Below, one piece after another: positions 1 to 8,809 of a stretch of 64,000 nucleotides of DNA. Location: contig NZ_NWVL01000022.1 of the NCBI RefSeq assembly GCF_002382885.1, forward strand, positions 1 through 64,000, written 5' to 3'. The position numbers and the translations under genes were made by a program. The first letter of the stretch is position 1. Every line of letters begins with the position of its first letter. Source of the DNA: Streptomyces sp. WZ.A104. GTDB taxonomy: Bacteria > Actinomycetota > Actinomycetes > Streptomycetales > Streptomycetaceae. The notes beneath the pieces were generated by a model. The model saw nothing but the letters and a program-made list of their open reading frames with translations, did no database searches and had not been told where the DNA came from.

Positions 1-189
1 CTCGGCCGCGCGGCGGCGGACGGCCGCGTCCGATCCGGCCGGGGCGGGCACCGCCTCCGGCCACAGCCGGGGGCGGCGGCGATCGCCGGGCCACCACAGC
101 CCGGCGGCGGCGGTGAGGGCGGCGGCGAGCTCGGCGTCCGTGGCGGCCGAAGGCAGGCGGACGGTCAGGGTGTGGTGGGTGGGCGGCAC
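1..189 (-). CDS. Unrecognised protein, N-terminal fragment (runs off window start)
   Basis: Leftward reading frame open to the first base of the window. A GTG at 189 has a GAGGAG ribosome site about 8 nt upstream, while another in-frame GTG at 195 would sit too close to it, so I chose 189. About 63 residues are visible, beginning MPPTHHTLTVRLPS and rich in Ala, Arg and Pro, with a GLWWPGDRR segment. I do not recognise the family. It starts about 40 bp after the SDR stop in the same direction, so it is probably the next gene of the biosynthetic operon. Confidence 0.55.
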   Translation of the reverse strand, partial: MPPTHHTLTVRLPSAATDAELAAALTAAAGLWWPGDRRRPRLWPEAVPAPAGSDAAVRRRAAE

Positions 190-229
190 GTGCACGGCTC
201 CTCGGGGCGCGGGGGAGGGGACGGAGAGG

Positions 230-1069
230 TCAGCGGGCCAAGAAGCCGCCGTCCACGGTGACCACGCTGCCGGTCACCTGGCGGGACTCGTCCGAGGCCA
301 GCCAGAGCGCCGCGGCCGCCACATCGCCCGGCTCGACCAGCGCGTTCATCGGCTGGTCCCGGACGAAGGTCTCCTCGTGCTCACCCACCGGCACCTCCAG
401 CGAGCGGGCGATCTCCGCCAGCATCCGGCCCTCCATCGCCGCGTCGTCCCGTACCGAGCCCGGACACACGGCGTTGACCCGGACCTTGCGCGGCGCGTAG
501 TCCAGGGCGACCGCCTTGGTGAGGCCGACCAGACCGTGCTTGGCCGCCACGTAGCCCGCGAAGTGCCGGTAGCCCACCAGCCCCGCCGTCGAAGCGATGT
601 TGACGATCGAACCGGACCCCTGAGCGGCCATCCGGCCGCCCACCGCCCGGATCGCCCGCCAGGCACCGCTCAGGTCCACGTCGATCATCAGCTGCCACTC
701 GGCCTCGCCGATCTCGTGCGCCGGGCGGCCCGAAGGGGCGGCGATCCCCGCGTTGTTGACCAGGACGTCGATCCACCCGAAGCGCTCCTCGGCCGCGTCC
801 GCCGCCTCCTGGAGCGCCGCCAGGTCCCGGACGTCGGCCTGCCGGGTCAGCACGGCGGACCCGGCCTCGCGGCAGAGGTCCGCGGTGTGTGCGAGCTGGG
901 AGGCGGAGCCGAGCGGATACGGCACCCCGGGCAGCTCGCCCGCCACGTCCAGCAGGAGCAGGTCGGCTCCCTCGCGGGCGAACGTCAGCGCACAGGCCCG
1001 GCCGAGACCGCGCGCCGCACCCGTGATCAGCGCCGTCCGCCCGGCGAGCCGCCCCCCGCCGCCCGTCAT
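230..1069 (-). CDS. SDR-family oxidoreductase
   Basis: NAD(P)-dependent short-chain dehydrogenase of 279 residues. It has the N-terminal Rossmann signature TGAARGLGRA, the NNAG motif, catalytic Ser in NIASTAG and the YVAAK catalytic Tyr/Lys pair, followed by a C-terminal TVDGGF. The segment LDVAGELPGVPYPL after the second beta strand is the insertion seen in the carveol-dehydrogenase / mycofactocin-coupled SDR group, but no mycofactocin genes are visible. The start ATG overlaps the thioesterase stop by 4 bp (ATGA), so the two are translationally coupled; the frame extends further upstream but only inside the thioesterase gene. It is likely a tailoring reductase or dehydrogenase of the cluster; the substrate cannot be read from sequence. 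Confidence 0.9.
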   Translation of the reverse strand: MTGGGGRLAGRTALITGAARGLGRACALTFAREGADLLLLDVAGELPGVPYPLGSASQLAHTADLCREAGSAVLTRQADVRDLAALQEAADAAEERFGWIDVLVNNAGIAAPSGRPAHEIGEAEWQLMIDVDLSGAWRAIRAVGGRMAAQGSGSIVNIASTAGLVGYRHFAGYVAAKHGLVGLTKAVALDYAPRKVRVNAVCPGSVRDDAAMEGRMLAEIARSLEVPVGEHEETFVRDQPMNALVEPGDVAAAALWLASDESRQVTGSVVTVDGGFLAR

Positions 1070-1791
1070 CGGCCGCGCGCCGCGCGTACCTCGGCGGCGA
1101 CCAGCTCCAGCAGCGCGCCCGGCCGCTCGGTGAGATACATGTGCCCGCCGTCCAGCTCGGCCACGGTCAGCTTCCCCGTCGTCGCCCGGCCCCACTCGGC
1201 CGCCTGTGCCGCCCCGACGAGGGTGTCCTCCCGGCCCCGGACCGAGATGACCGGCACCCCCAGCGGCCGGTCGCCGGACGGGGCGTACGACTCGTGGAGC
1301 CGGACGTCCGCCCGGAGCGTCGGCAGCAGCAGCTCCCGCATCTCCGGGACCTCCAGCGCCGGGTGGTCGTACCCGGCGAACTCCCGCACCCGGACCGCGA
1401 ACTCCTCGTCCGGCAGATCGCCCGCCCGGTCCGTGCGCGGCGTCCAGGGGCCGGGCGAGCCGCTGACGACGAGGGCGTCCAGGCGGGGGGCCGCGGCCGA
1501 CCGCTCGATCCGGTGCGCCAGTTCGTACGCGAGTACCGCGCCCATGCTGTGCCCGAACAGGACGACCGGGCCGCCCGCTTCGCCCAGCTCCGCCGTCACC
1601 TGCGCGAACGCGTCGTCCACGGCCGGGGCCGCCGAGGTGTGCGCGGGCTCGGGGAACCGCTTCTCGCGGCCCGGCAGGGAGAGGGGGAGGACGCGCAGTC
1701 CCTCCGGCGCCGCCGCCTGCCAGGGCGTGAAGACGGAGGGGCCCGCCCCGGCGAAGGGCAGGCAGATGAGGACGGTCTCTTCGTCGGCCAC
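1066..1791 (-). CDS. Type II thioesterase of the PKS/NRPS cluster
   Basis: Alpha/beta hydrolase of 241 residues, the usual length for stand-alone type II thioesterases that remove wrong acyl groups from carrier proteins. It shows ICLPFAGAG near the N-terminus, the nucleophile elbow GHSMG with Ser about 82, an Asp in the VRGREDTL segment and the C-terminal catalytic His in DGGHMYL. The GTG start follows a weak GGA ribosome site. It lies 74 bp after the aminopeptidase and overlaps the SDR by 4 bp. Its presence supports active thiotemplate assembly by the neighbouring megasynthases. A releasing role in trans is also possible, because no terminal TE domain is seen in the window. Confidence 0.92.
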   Translation of the reverse strand: MADEETVLICLPFAGAGPSVFTPWQAAAPEGLRVLPLSLPGREKRFPEPAHTSAAPAVDDAFAQVTAELGEAGGPVVLFGHSMGAVLAYELAHRIERSAAAPRLDALVVSGSPGPWTPRTDRAGDLPDEEFAVRVREFAGYDHPALEVPEMRELLLPTLRADVRLHESYAPSGDRPLGVPVISVRGREDTLVGAAQAAEWGRATTGKLTVAELDGGHMYLTERPGALLELVAAEVRAARGR

Positions 1792-1865
1792 GGTCGTTCC
1801 TGTTCTCTTCTTCGCTGTCTGTATGTACGGATCCCGCGCCGGTCGCTGCCGCCCGGGAGGTCCGG

Positions 1866-3167
1866 TCAGTCCCCGACCATGATCGTGGTCAGGATCGCGG
1901 CGAGGTAGCCCGGGTCACGCACCCCGCACAGTTCGCGCGCCGAGTGCATGGACAGCCCCGGCACCCCGACGTCCACCGTGGTGACGCCGAGGCGCGCCGC
2001 GGTGATCGGCCCGATCGACGTACCGCAGGGCATCGCGTTGTTGGAGACGAACGGCTGCCAGGGCGCCCCGGCCCGCTCGCAGGCCGCGGTGAACATCGCG
2101 ATGCCGGTGGAGTCGGTGGCGTACCGCTGGTTGGCGTTCACCTTGACCGTGGGGCCGCCGTTGGGCAGCGGCCGGTGGTCGGGGTCGTGCCGCTCCGCGT
2201 AGTTGGGGTGCACCGCGTGCGCCATGTCGGCGGAGACGCAGAACGCGCCCGCAAGCGCCCGCGACCAGTCCTCCTCGCTGCCGCCGCGCGCCGAGACCGA
2301 ACGCGACAGGGTCCGCTCCAGCAGCGGGCTCTGCGCCCCCGTCTCGGAACCGCTGCCGACCTCCTCGTGGTCGAACGCGGCCAGCACCGGCACGAAGGAC
2401 GGCCGGGTGGCTCCCGTCGCCGCGTCGACCAGGGCGCTCACTCCCGCGTGCACCGAGATCTGGTTGTCCAGCCGGGACGCGACGACGAACTCTCGCTCCA
2501 CGCCCAGGTATCCGGGCGGCTGGATGTCGTGCAGCATCAGGTCCCAGCCCAGCACGTCCGCCGGGTCCTCCCCGGCGCCCGCGGCGACCCGGCGCAGCAG
2601 CTCGCCCTCCTGAGGGTCGCCCAGCGCCCAGATCGGCGCGATGTGCCGCTGCCGGTCCAGTGCCACGCCCTCGTTCACCGTACGGTCCAGGTGGATCGCC
2701 AACTGGGGAATGCGCAGCAGTGGTTCGTCGATCTGGACCAGCCGGCTGCGCGGGGTGCCGTCGGGGCCGCGCAGCGCGAGCCGCCCGGAGATGCCGAGAT
2801 CCCGGTCGAGCCAGGTGTTCAGCGGGACCCCGCCGTAGATCTCCACCCCGATCTGCCGCCAGCCCGAAGTCCCGCTGTCCGGGGCCGGTTTGACCCTCAG
2901 GTTCGGGGAGTCGGTATGGGTCCCGACGATCCGGAACGGGGTGTGGGCGGGCGCGCCCTCGGGGACGTACCAGGCGATCAGCGCACCGGCGCGGCTGATG
3001 AAGCAGCCACCGGTCGCGCCGGTCCAGTCGTCCGTGCCGCGCAGCTCGCGGAACCCGGCCTTCTCCAGACGCTGGGCCGCACTGGCCACCACGTGGTACG
3101 GGGAGGGGCTGGCGGCGATGAAGGCGAGCAGGTCGTCGGTGTGGCTGCGGTGGGGGGCCGGAGTCAT
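1866..3167 (-). CDS. M18-family zinc aminopeptidase
   Basis: Aspartyl-aminopeptidase-like metallopeptidase of 433 residues, a normal family length. The expected metal and catalytic motifs are present: GTHTDSPNL (His ligand), FDHEEVGS (Glu pair), the SADMAHAVHP segment, and GLSMHSARE near the C-terminus (last His ligand). It is therefore probably active, trimming N-terminal residues from peptides in the cytoplasm. The start ATG overlaps the megasynthase stop by 4 bp, an unusually intimate position for a housekeeping peptidase. Because the upstream enzymes look set to make an alpha-hydroxy-beta-amino acid, a warhead of aminopeptidase inhibitors, I infer this copy may be a resistant target or may process a precursor peptide. 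Streptomyces normally carry an M18 gene elsewhere, which I cannot check here. Confidence 0.93.
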   Translation of the reverse strand: MTPAPHRSHTDDLLAFIAASPSPYHVVASAAQRLEKAGFRELRGTDDWTGATGGCFISRAGALIAWYVPEGAPAHTPFRIVGTHTDSPNLRVKPAPDSGTSGWRQIGVEIYGGVPLNTWLDRDLGISGRLALRGPDGTPRSRLVQIDEPLLRIPQLAIHLDRTVNEGVALDRQRHIAPIWALGDPQEGELLRRVAAGAGEDPADVLGWDLMLHDIQPPGYLGVEREFVVASRLDNQISVHAGVSALVDAATGATRPSFVPVLAAFDHEEVGSGSETGAQSPLLERTLSRSVSARGGSEEDWSRALAGAFCVSADMAHAVHPNYAERHDPDHRPLPNGGPTVKVNANQRYATDSTGIAMFTAACERAGAPWQPFVSNNAMPCGTSIGPITAARLGVTTVDVGVPGLSMHSARELCGVRDPGYLAAILTTIMVGD

Positions 3168-6100
3168 ACGGCGTCCGCCTTTCCGGTGTTCGGCAGTGGC
3201 TGCGAGAGGGGCTCCTCAAGGAGCTCCCGCACCGGCCGGTCGGGCCGGGCGCAGAACTCCGCGAGCAGATCGGTGTACGACGAGAGGAGGTCGTGGGCGG
3301 TCTCGTGGTCCCACAGGTCGGTGGAGAATTCCAGGAACGTTCGATAACCCTTCGCTGCGTCACGGCGCGGCGCAAGCCCGAAGCACAGCTCGCTGCGGGA
3401 AAGCGGCGGTGCCAGATCGGCCACCTCGACCCGGAGGCCGGGGATCTCGATGTCCGTGTCCACGGAGTTCTGGAACGCCAGAACGTGCGGTACCCGGTCG
3501 GGGACGCTGACAGCGCCCGCGTCCCGCATCGCCTGCATGATGCGCGCGGTGGGCAGCACATGCGCCATGGCGCCGAGCGCCCCCACGCCCGTACGGACCG
3601 CGAAGTCCCCACAGCTCTCTGCAAGATTGGCTGAATCCAGTCGTACGCGGACCATCACCGCCGTGGACGTCATGGCGACCAGCGACTCCGAAGAGGTGCC
3701 CTCGCGGTTGGCGTACGGCACGCTGAGCAAGGTGTCCGGCTCCCCGGACAGCCGGGTCAGGAACACCCCGAGCGCCGCCGCCGCGACCGCGAACGGGGTG
3801 GTGCGCCGGTCGGCCGCCAGCTTCTCCACGGCCGCCCGCACCGCACCGGACGCGACCCCGCGCACGGTGTCCCCGTGCCCGCTCAGCTTCTGCGGACGCG
3901 GCCGGTCCGTCGGTACGGGAACGGCGGACGGCACCCCGTCGAGGTAGCGGGCGCAGAACGCGGCGCGCTCCTCCTCGGCCGCCGGATCGTGGTTCGCCCG
4001 CTGCCACCGCGCGTACCCGGGGGCCTGCATCGCCGGATCGGGCAGCCCGTGCGGGACACCCGCGGCGGCCGCCGTGTACAGCGCGGCGATCTCCGCGAGC
4101 AGCACGGACAGCGACCAGCCGTCGGCGCAGACGTGGTGCAGGACGAACATCAGCTCCCAGCGGTCCGCCTCGACCCTCAGCAGCCGGAGCCTCGGCAACA
4201 GCGGCTGCCCCAGCTCGAAGGGGGCCGCCGCGTCCGCCCGGCACAGGGCGTCCGCCCGGGAGCGCCGTTCGCCGGGCGGCAGCGTCGTCAGGTCCTCCAC
4301 CGGCAGGGCCACCGGCTCCGCCGCCACCACCTCCTGCCACCACGGCCCGTCCGGCGCGTCCTCCTGCGCGAAGCGGGTCCGCAGTGCGTCGTGCCGGGCG
4401 ATCACCCCGGACACGGCGGACCGCAGGGCCGTCGGATCCAGCGCCCCGGTGAACGTGATCCGCGTCGGCACGTTCCACACCGCCGGGTCGGGCATGGCGT
4501 GGTGCCCGGCGATCATCCGGGCCTGCTGGTCGCTGACGGGGGTGCGGTCGACGAGGGCCGTGTCCCCCGCCGCCGTGGGGCGGCCGCCGCCGGTCAGCTG
4601 CTCGGTCATGGCCCGCAGGGTGGCTTCGGCGAAGAAGTCCGCGAGCGGGTAGTCGGTGCCGAGGGCGTCGCGGACCCGGTTGACGAGACGGATCGCGGCG
4701 ATGGAATTGCCGCCCAGATCGAAGAAGTTGCTGTCGGCGGGGAAGCCGCGCACATCGAGGACGGATTCCCAGACCTCGCGGAGGAGGGCGGCGGTGCCGA
4801 CGGCGGGCTCGCCGTGCGGCGAAGCGGCCGTTTCGGGGGCGGGCTCCCCGTGCGGCGCGGCCGTCACCGCGTCCAACTGCGCTGCCAGCTCCGCGAGATA
4901 CCCGTCAGCCGTCTCCGCGTCGAACAGATCCGCGTCGTAGCGCAGCCGCAGCCGCAGGCTTCCGTCCGGGGCATGGGCGGCCATCAGCGCCAGCTCCAGG
5001 GGCGCCGATTCCGTGCCCGCCGCCACCGCCTCCGAACGCAGCCCCGGCAGATCGATTCCGGCCAGCGGCGCCCGGTCCAGATCGACTGAAACCGTCACCA
5101 GCGGGCGCGGGTTCCCCGGGGCCGGACGGACGGCCGCGAGCAGCGCGTCCAGGTCCACCCCGCTGTGCTCGTCCGCCTCGAACAGCGCCCGGCCGGTGGC
5201 CCGTACGGCCTCCGGCAGCGGGGTCGCGTCCGTGGCGGAGAGCCGCAGCGGCAGGAGCGCCACATGGAAGCCGACCGCGTCCGCCGTCGAAGGCCGCCGC
5301 CGCCCGAACGTCGTGCCGAGCAGGAACGTGTCCTGCCCCGCCCGCCGCCGCAGCACCAGCTGCCAGGCCGTGCACAGGGTGGCGAACAGGGTCACGCCCT
5401 GCTGCCCGCTCCACTCCCGCAGCCGGTCCGCCCGCTCCCGGTCCACGGTCCGGGCGGCCGCCCCGCCGCGCCCCGCCACCCGGCGGCCGCGCGGCCGGTC
5501 CGTCGGCAGTGTCAGGACCGGCGGCCTCTCGCCCAGGTGCGCGCGCCACCAGACCAGGTCGGCCGGGTCGTGGGGAGGTTCGGGGGCCCCGAGGGTGGTC
5601 CCGGCGGGGCGCTCGAAGACCGGCGGGCGTCCGGCGCGGGCCGCCGTGTACAGCTCCTGGAGGTCAGCGGCGATCAGGGACGCCGAGTGCCCGTCGGTGA
5701 TGATGTGGTGCAGGCCGAGGACCAGGACGTGGTCGTCCTCGGCCAGCCGCAGCAGCCGCGGGGTGAACAGCGGGCCCTCGGCCAGGTCGTAGGCCCGGGC
5801 GCTCTCCTCGGAGAGCAGCGCTGCGATCGCCCGCCCGGGGTCCTGCCCCCGGGCATCGGTCACCGTCAACGGGATGCGCAGCCCGTTCCGGACGACCTGC
5901 ACGACACCGGGACCGGAGGCGCCGGGCCCGTCGCCCCGCGTGTCCTGCCCGCTCCCGGTGTCCTGGGGCCGGAACACCGTCCGCAGCCCCGCGTGCCGCT
6001 CGACCAGCCCGTCCACCGCCGTCCGCAGCGCCGCCTCGTCCAGCGGCCCCCGCAGCCGCACGGACTGGGTCTCGTTGTACGCCGCCGGGTTCGCCAGCAA

Positions 6101-8809
6101 CTGCGCGGCCAGCCACAGCCGCCGCTGCGCCGAGGTGGCGGGCGCGACGGTCTCCGCATCCTCGCCGCCCCGCTCCCGCGTCCGGCGGCGCAGGACGTCC
6201 AGGTGCTCCAGGCCCGCGCGCAGCCGCTCCCGGTCCATCCCGAAGTCGACGAGAGCGGCGATCTCGTCCACCCCGGCCCGGTGCAGCGCGGCCACGAACG
6301 GGGCGACGCTCTCCGGCGTACCGATCAGGGCCCGCTGGTCGCAGTAGCGGTCGTACGCCCTGCGGAACAGGTAGTCCAGATCCTCCTCGCTCGCCGCCGC
6401 CACGTCCCCGCGCCCGAGGTCCAGCGCGGTGGCGGCCGAACGCATCATCAGCGAGGACCGCAGATACCGCACCATCGGCTCCAGCGCGTCGGCCCGCGCC
6501 GTGGCGTGGTCCTCACCCAGATAGGTGTGCACCAGCACCGTCACCCGCCCGGCCTCCGGGTCGAGCCCGCACGCCGCCCGCGTACGCCGGTAGTGCGCGA
6601 TGTTCGCGGCCAGCTCGTCCACGCTCTGGCTCATCAGATGGGTGACGACCCCCAGCCCCCGCCGGGCCGCGTCCTCGTAGGAGGCGCGCTGCCCGGAGGT
6701 GGCGAGGAAGAACGGCGGCTCGTCCTGCACCGGGCGCGGCCGGACGCGTATCTCCGCCTCCGCGCCCTCGCCCGTACGCCGCCGCACCGCCTCGCCGCGC
6801 CACAGCCGCCGCACCTGGTCCAGGTGGTCGAAGGCGATGGCGCGCCGGTCGGCGAACCGGTCCGGGTGCAGGACGAAGTCCCGGGCGTGCCAGCCGGTGG
6901 CACAGCCGATGCCGACCCGGCCGCCGGAGAGGTTGTCGACCACCGACCACTCCTCCGCGATCCGCACCGGATCGTGCAGCGGCAGGACGACCGAGCCCGC
7001 GTTGATCCGGATGTGCTCGGTCTCCCGGGCCAGGGCGGAGGCGAGGACGGAGGGGTTCGGGAAGATCCCGCCGAAGGTGTCGAAGTGCCGCTCGGGCAGC
7101 CACACGGAGGAGAAGCCGCGCTCGTCGGCGAAGCGCGCGGTCTCGAAGACGGTGTCGTACGCCGCGGGAGCGCCGCTCCCGCCGCTCTCGTCGCTCTGCG
7201 GGTAGTCGCCGAAGAAGTAGACGCCGAAGCCGGGGGCGGGGCGGTCCGCCTGCCGCTGGAGGGCGGGCGACGGCGGCCGGGAAGCCCGGGGGAAGAACCC
7301 GCCGTCGCGCAGCTCGCGCAGCGAACCCTCCACCGCCTCGGCGATCCGGTCCACGTCCTCGTCCGTGTGGGCGGTGGAGAGGTAGAAGCTGCGCCACTCC
7401 CAGACGTACACACCGCGCAGCTGGAGGTGGTGGTAGAGCAACTCCAGGTCGGCGCGGTGCACGAAGCGGAACATCGACCCGAAGTGGGCCAGCTCCAGCG
7501 GGAATTCCTCGTCCCGGAAGAAGGAGTTGAGCCGGTCGGCCAGGCCCTGGGTGCGGGCGTTCAGTCGCTCCTGGAGTCCGGGGCCCCGCTCGGTGAGATG
7601 GGTGAGCACCGCGCGGGCGGCCGCCATGGACAGCGGGTGCTGCATGTACGTACCGCCGAAGAACGTCGTCTCGCGCGGGGGCCTGCTGGAGTCCCCGTAC
7701 TGCCAGAAACCGCCGTCGACCCCGTCGAGCAGGTCCGCGCGCCCGGCGATCGCCCCGATCGGGAAGCCGCCGCCGAGCGCCTTGCCGTACGTGGCGAGGT
7801 CCGGCACCACGCCGAAGTGGTCCTGTGCGCCGCGCGGGTGGGGGCGCAGCCCGGTCAGCATCTCGTCGAAGAGCAGCACGATGCCCCGGCGTGCGGTGAG
7901 CTCGCGCAGGGAGCGCACGAACTCCACCGGCCGCAGCCCCGGGTTGCGGCACTGCACGGGCTCCACCAGCACGGCCGCGATCGAGTCGCCGAGGGCGTCG
8001 ATCGTCTCCAGGGATTCCTGCTCCCCGTACTCCAGCACGATCAGCTCGGCCACCGCGCTGTCCGGGATGCCCCGGGAGACGGGCACCGCGTGCTGCCCGG
8101 GGCCGCCCGGCCGGCCCAGCACGGAGTCGATGTGCCCGTGGTACGAGCCCCGGAACATGACGATCTTGTCGCGCCCGGTCGCGGCGCGGGCCAGCCGCAC
8201 GGCCGCCGAGTTCGCTTCCGTACCGGACGAGGCGAAGGCGACCCGCTCCAGGCCGGTCAGCGAGGCGAGCAGGGCGGCGGCCTCCCCGGTGTCGGGGGAG
8301 CGGGGACCGAAGCGCAGCCCGGCGGCGAGGTGGCGGCCCACGGCGTCGGTGACGGGCTGCGCCTCATGGCCGAGGAGGAGGGCGCCGAACCCCATGGTGA
8401 TGTCGGTGTACTCGTTGCCGTCCACGTCGATGAGGCGGGAGCCCCGCGCCGAACGGGCCGCGACCGGGTACAGCATCTCCTTGGTGGCGTCCCGGAAGCC
8501 CACGACGGCCCGGCTGTCGGCGAGCACCGAACGGTGCCGCCGGGCCAGCTCCTTGGAGGTGCGGGTGCGCTCGGTGAACCGGCGGATCAGGGAAGCGGTG
8601 TGGGCCCGCTGCGCCTCGTCCGCGCCGGACCCGGCCATCCCGCCCGCCGCGTCGACGACGAGCCGGGGGCCGTGCGGGGTCGTTCCGGCGGCGGGTGCCG
8701 CCGCTTCCGCCGCCTGGTCGCGGGCCGCCGCCAGCTGGGCGGTGAGGCTGCGGGACAGCTCCGCCGCTCTGGCCACGGCGTCGGCGGACACGTTCGTCGT
8801 CGCGCTCAT
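3164..8809 (-). CDS. Aminotransferase / luciferase-like monooxygenase / C-PCP-C megasynthase
   Basis: Multidomain enzyme of 1881 residues. Order seen: a helical N-terminus (about 10-40); class III PLP aminotransferase (about 60-505, PLP Lys about 343 in YGKALGGG); FMN-dependent luciferase-like monooxygenase (about 525-875, with GVYFFGDYP, WLPERHF and DNLSGGRVG, the type fused into NRPS/PKS proteins); condensation domain (about 890-1310, HHIITDG intact); PCP (about 1340-1405, phosphopantetheine Ser about 1369 in LGGNSI); second condensation domain (about 1424-1865, HHVCADG intact). The aminotransferase should aminate a beta-ketoacyl thioester from the upstream PKS and the monooxygenase should hydroxylate the alpha carbon, as in microginin synthesis. 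No adenylation domain is present, so the PCP must be loaded in trans. Both ends overlap neighbours by 4 bp. Confidence 0.95.
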   Translation of the reverse strand: MSATTNVSADAVARAAELSRSLTAQLAAARDQAAEAAAPAAGTTPHGPRLVVDAAGGMAGSGADEAQRAHTASLIRRFTERTRTSKELARRHRSVLADSRAVVGFRDATKEMLYPVAARSARGSRLIDVDGNEYTDITMGFGALLLGHEAQPVTDAVGRHLAAGLRFGPRSPDTGEAAALLASLTGLERVAFASSGTEANSAAVRLARAATGRDKIVMFRGSYHGHIDSVLGRPGGPGQHAVPVSRGIPDSAVAELIVLEYGEQESLETIDALGDSIAAVLVEPVQCRNPGLRPVEFVRSLRELTARRGIVLLFDEMLTGLRPHPRGAQDHFGVVPDLATYGKALGGGFPIGAIAGRADLLDGVDGGFWQYGDSSRPPRETTFFGGTYMQHPLSMAAARAVLTHLTERGPGLQERLNARTQGLADRLNSFFRDEEFPLELAHFGSMFRFVHRADLELLYHHLQLRGVYVWEWRSFYLSTAHTDEDVDRIAEAVEGSLRELRDGGFFPRASRPPSPALQRQADRPAPGFGVYFFGDYPQSDESGGSGAPAAYDTVFETARFADERGFSSVWLPERHFDTFGGIFPNPSVLASALARETEHIRINAGSVVLPLHDPVRIAEEWSVVDNLSGGRVGIGCATGWHARDFVLHPDRFADRRAIAFDHLDQVRRLWRGEAVRRRTGEGAEAEIRVRPRPVQDEPPFFLATSGQRASYEDAARRGLGVVTHLMSQSVDELAANIAHYRRTRAACGLDPEAGRVTVLVHTYLGEDHATARADALEPMVRYLRSSLMMRSAATALDLGRGDVAAASEEDLDYLFRRAYDRYCDQRALIGTPESVAPFVAALHRAGVDEIAALVDFGMDRERLRAGLEHLDVLRRRTRERGGEDAETVAPATSAQRRLWLAAQLLANPAAYNETQSVRLRGPLDEAALRTAVDGLVERHAGLRTVFRPQDTGSGQDTRGDGPGASGPGVVQVVRNGLRIPLTVTDARGQDPGRAIAALLSEESARAYDLAEGPLFTPRLLRLAEDDHVLVLGLHHIITDGHSASLIAADLQELYTAARAGRPPVFERPAGTTLGAPEPPHDPADLVWWRAHLGERPPVLTLPTDRPRGRRVAGRGGAAARTVDRERADRLREWSGQQGVTLFATLCTAWQLVLRRRAGQDTFLLGTTFGRRRPSTADAVGFHVALLPLRLSATDATPLPEAVRATGRALFEADEHSGVDLDALLAAVRPAPGNPRPLVTVSVDLDRAPLAGIDLPGLRSEAVAAGTESAPLELALMAAHAPDGSLRLRLRYDADLFDAETADGYLAELAAQLDAVTAAPHGEPAPETAASPHGEPAVGTAALLREVWESVLDVRGFPADSNFFDLGGNSIAAIRLVNRVRDALGTDYPLADFFAEATLRAMTEQLTGGGRPTAAGDTALVDRTPVSDQQARMIAGHHAMPDPAVWNVPTRITFTGALDPTALRSAVSGVIARHDALRTRFAQEDAPDGPWWQEVVAAEPVALPVEDLTTLPPGERRSRADALCRADAAAPFELGQPLLPRLRLLRVEADRWELMFVLHHVCADGWSLSVLLAEIAALYTAAAAGVPHGLPDPAMQAPGYARWQRANHDPAAEEERAAFCARYLDGVPSAVPVPTDRPRPQKLSGHGDTVRGVASGAVRAAVEKLAADRRTTPFAVAAAALGVFLTRLSGEPDTLLSVPYANREGTSSESLVAMTSTAVMVRVRLDSANLAESCGDFAVRTGVGALGAMAHVLPTARIMQAMRDAGAVSVPDRVPHVLAFQNSVDTDIEIPGLRVEVADLAPPLSRSELCFGLAPRRDAAKGYRTFLEFSTDLWDHETAHDLLSSYTDLLAEFCARPDRPVRELLEEPLSQPLPNTGKADAV

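Noticed and set aside
230-1069. Mycofactocin system suggested by the SDR subfamily pattern
   Set aside because: No mycofactocin precursor, radical SAM or glycosyltransferase genes are visible; the SDR fits as cluster tailoring enzyme.
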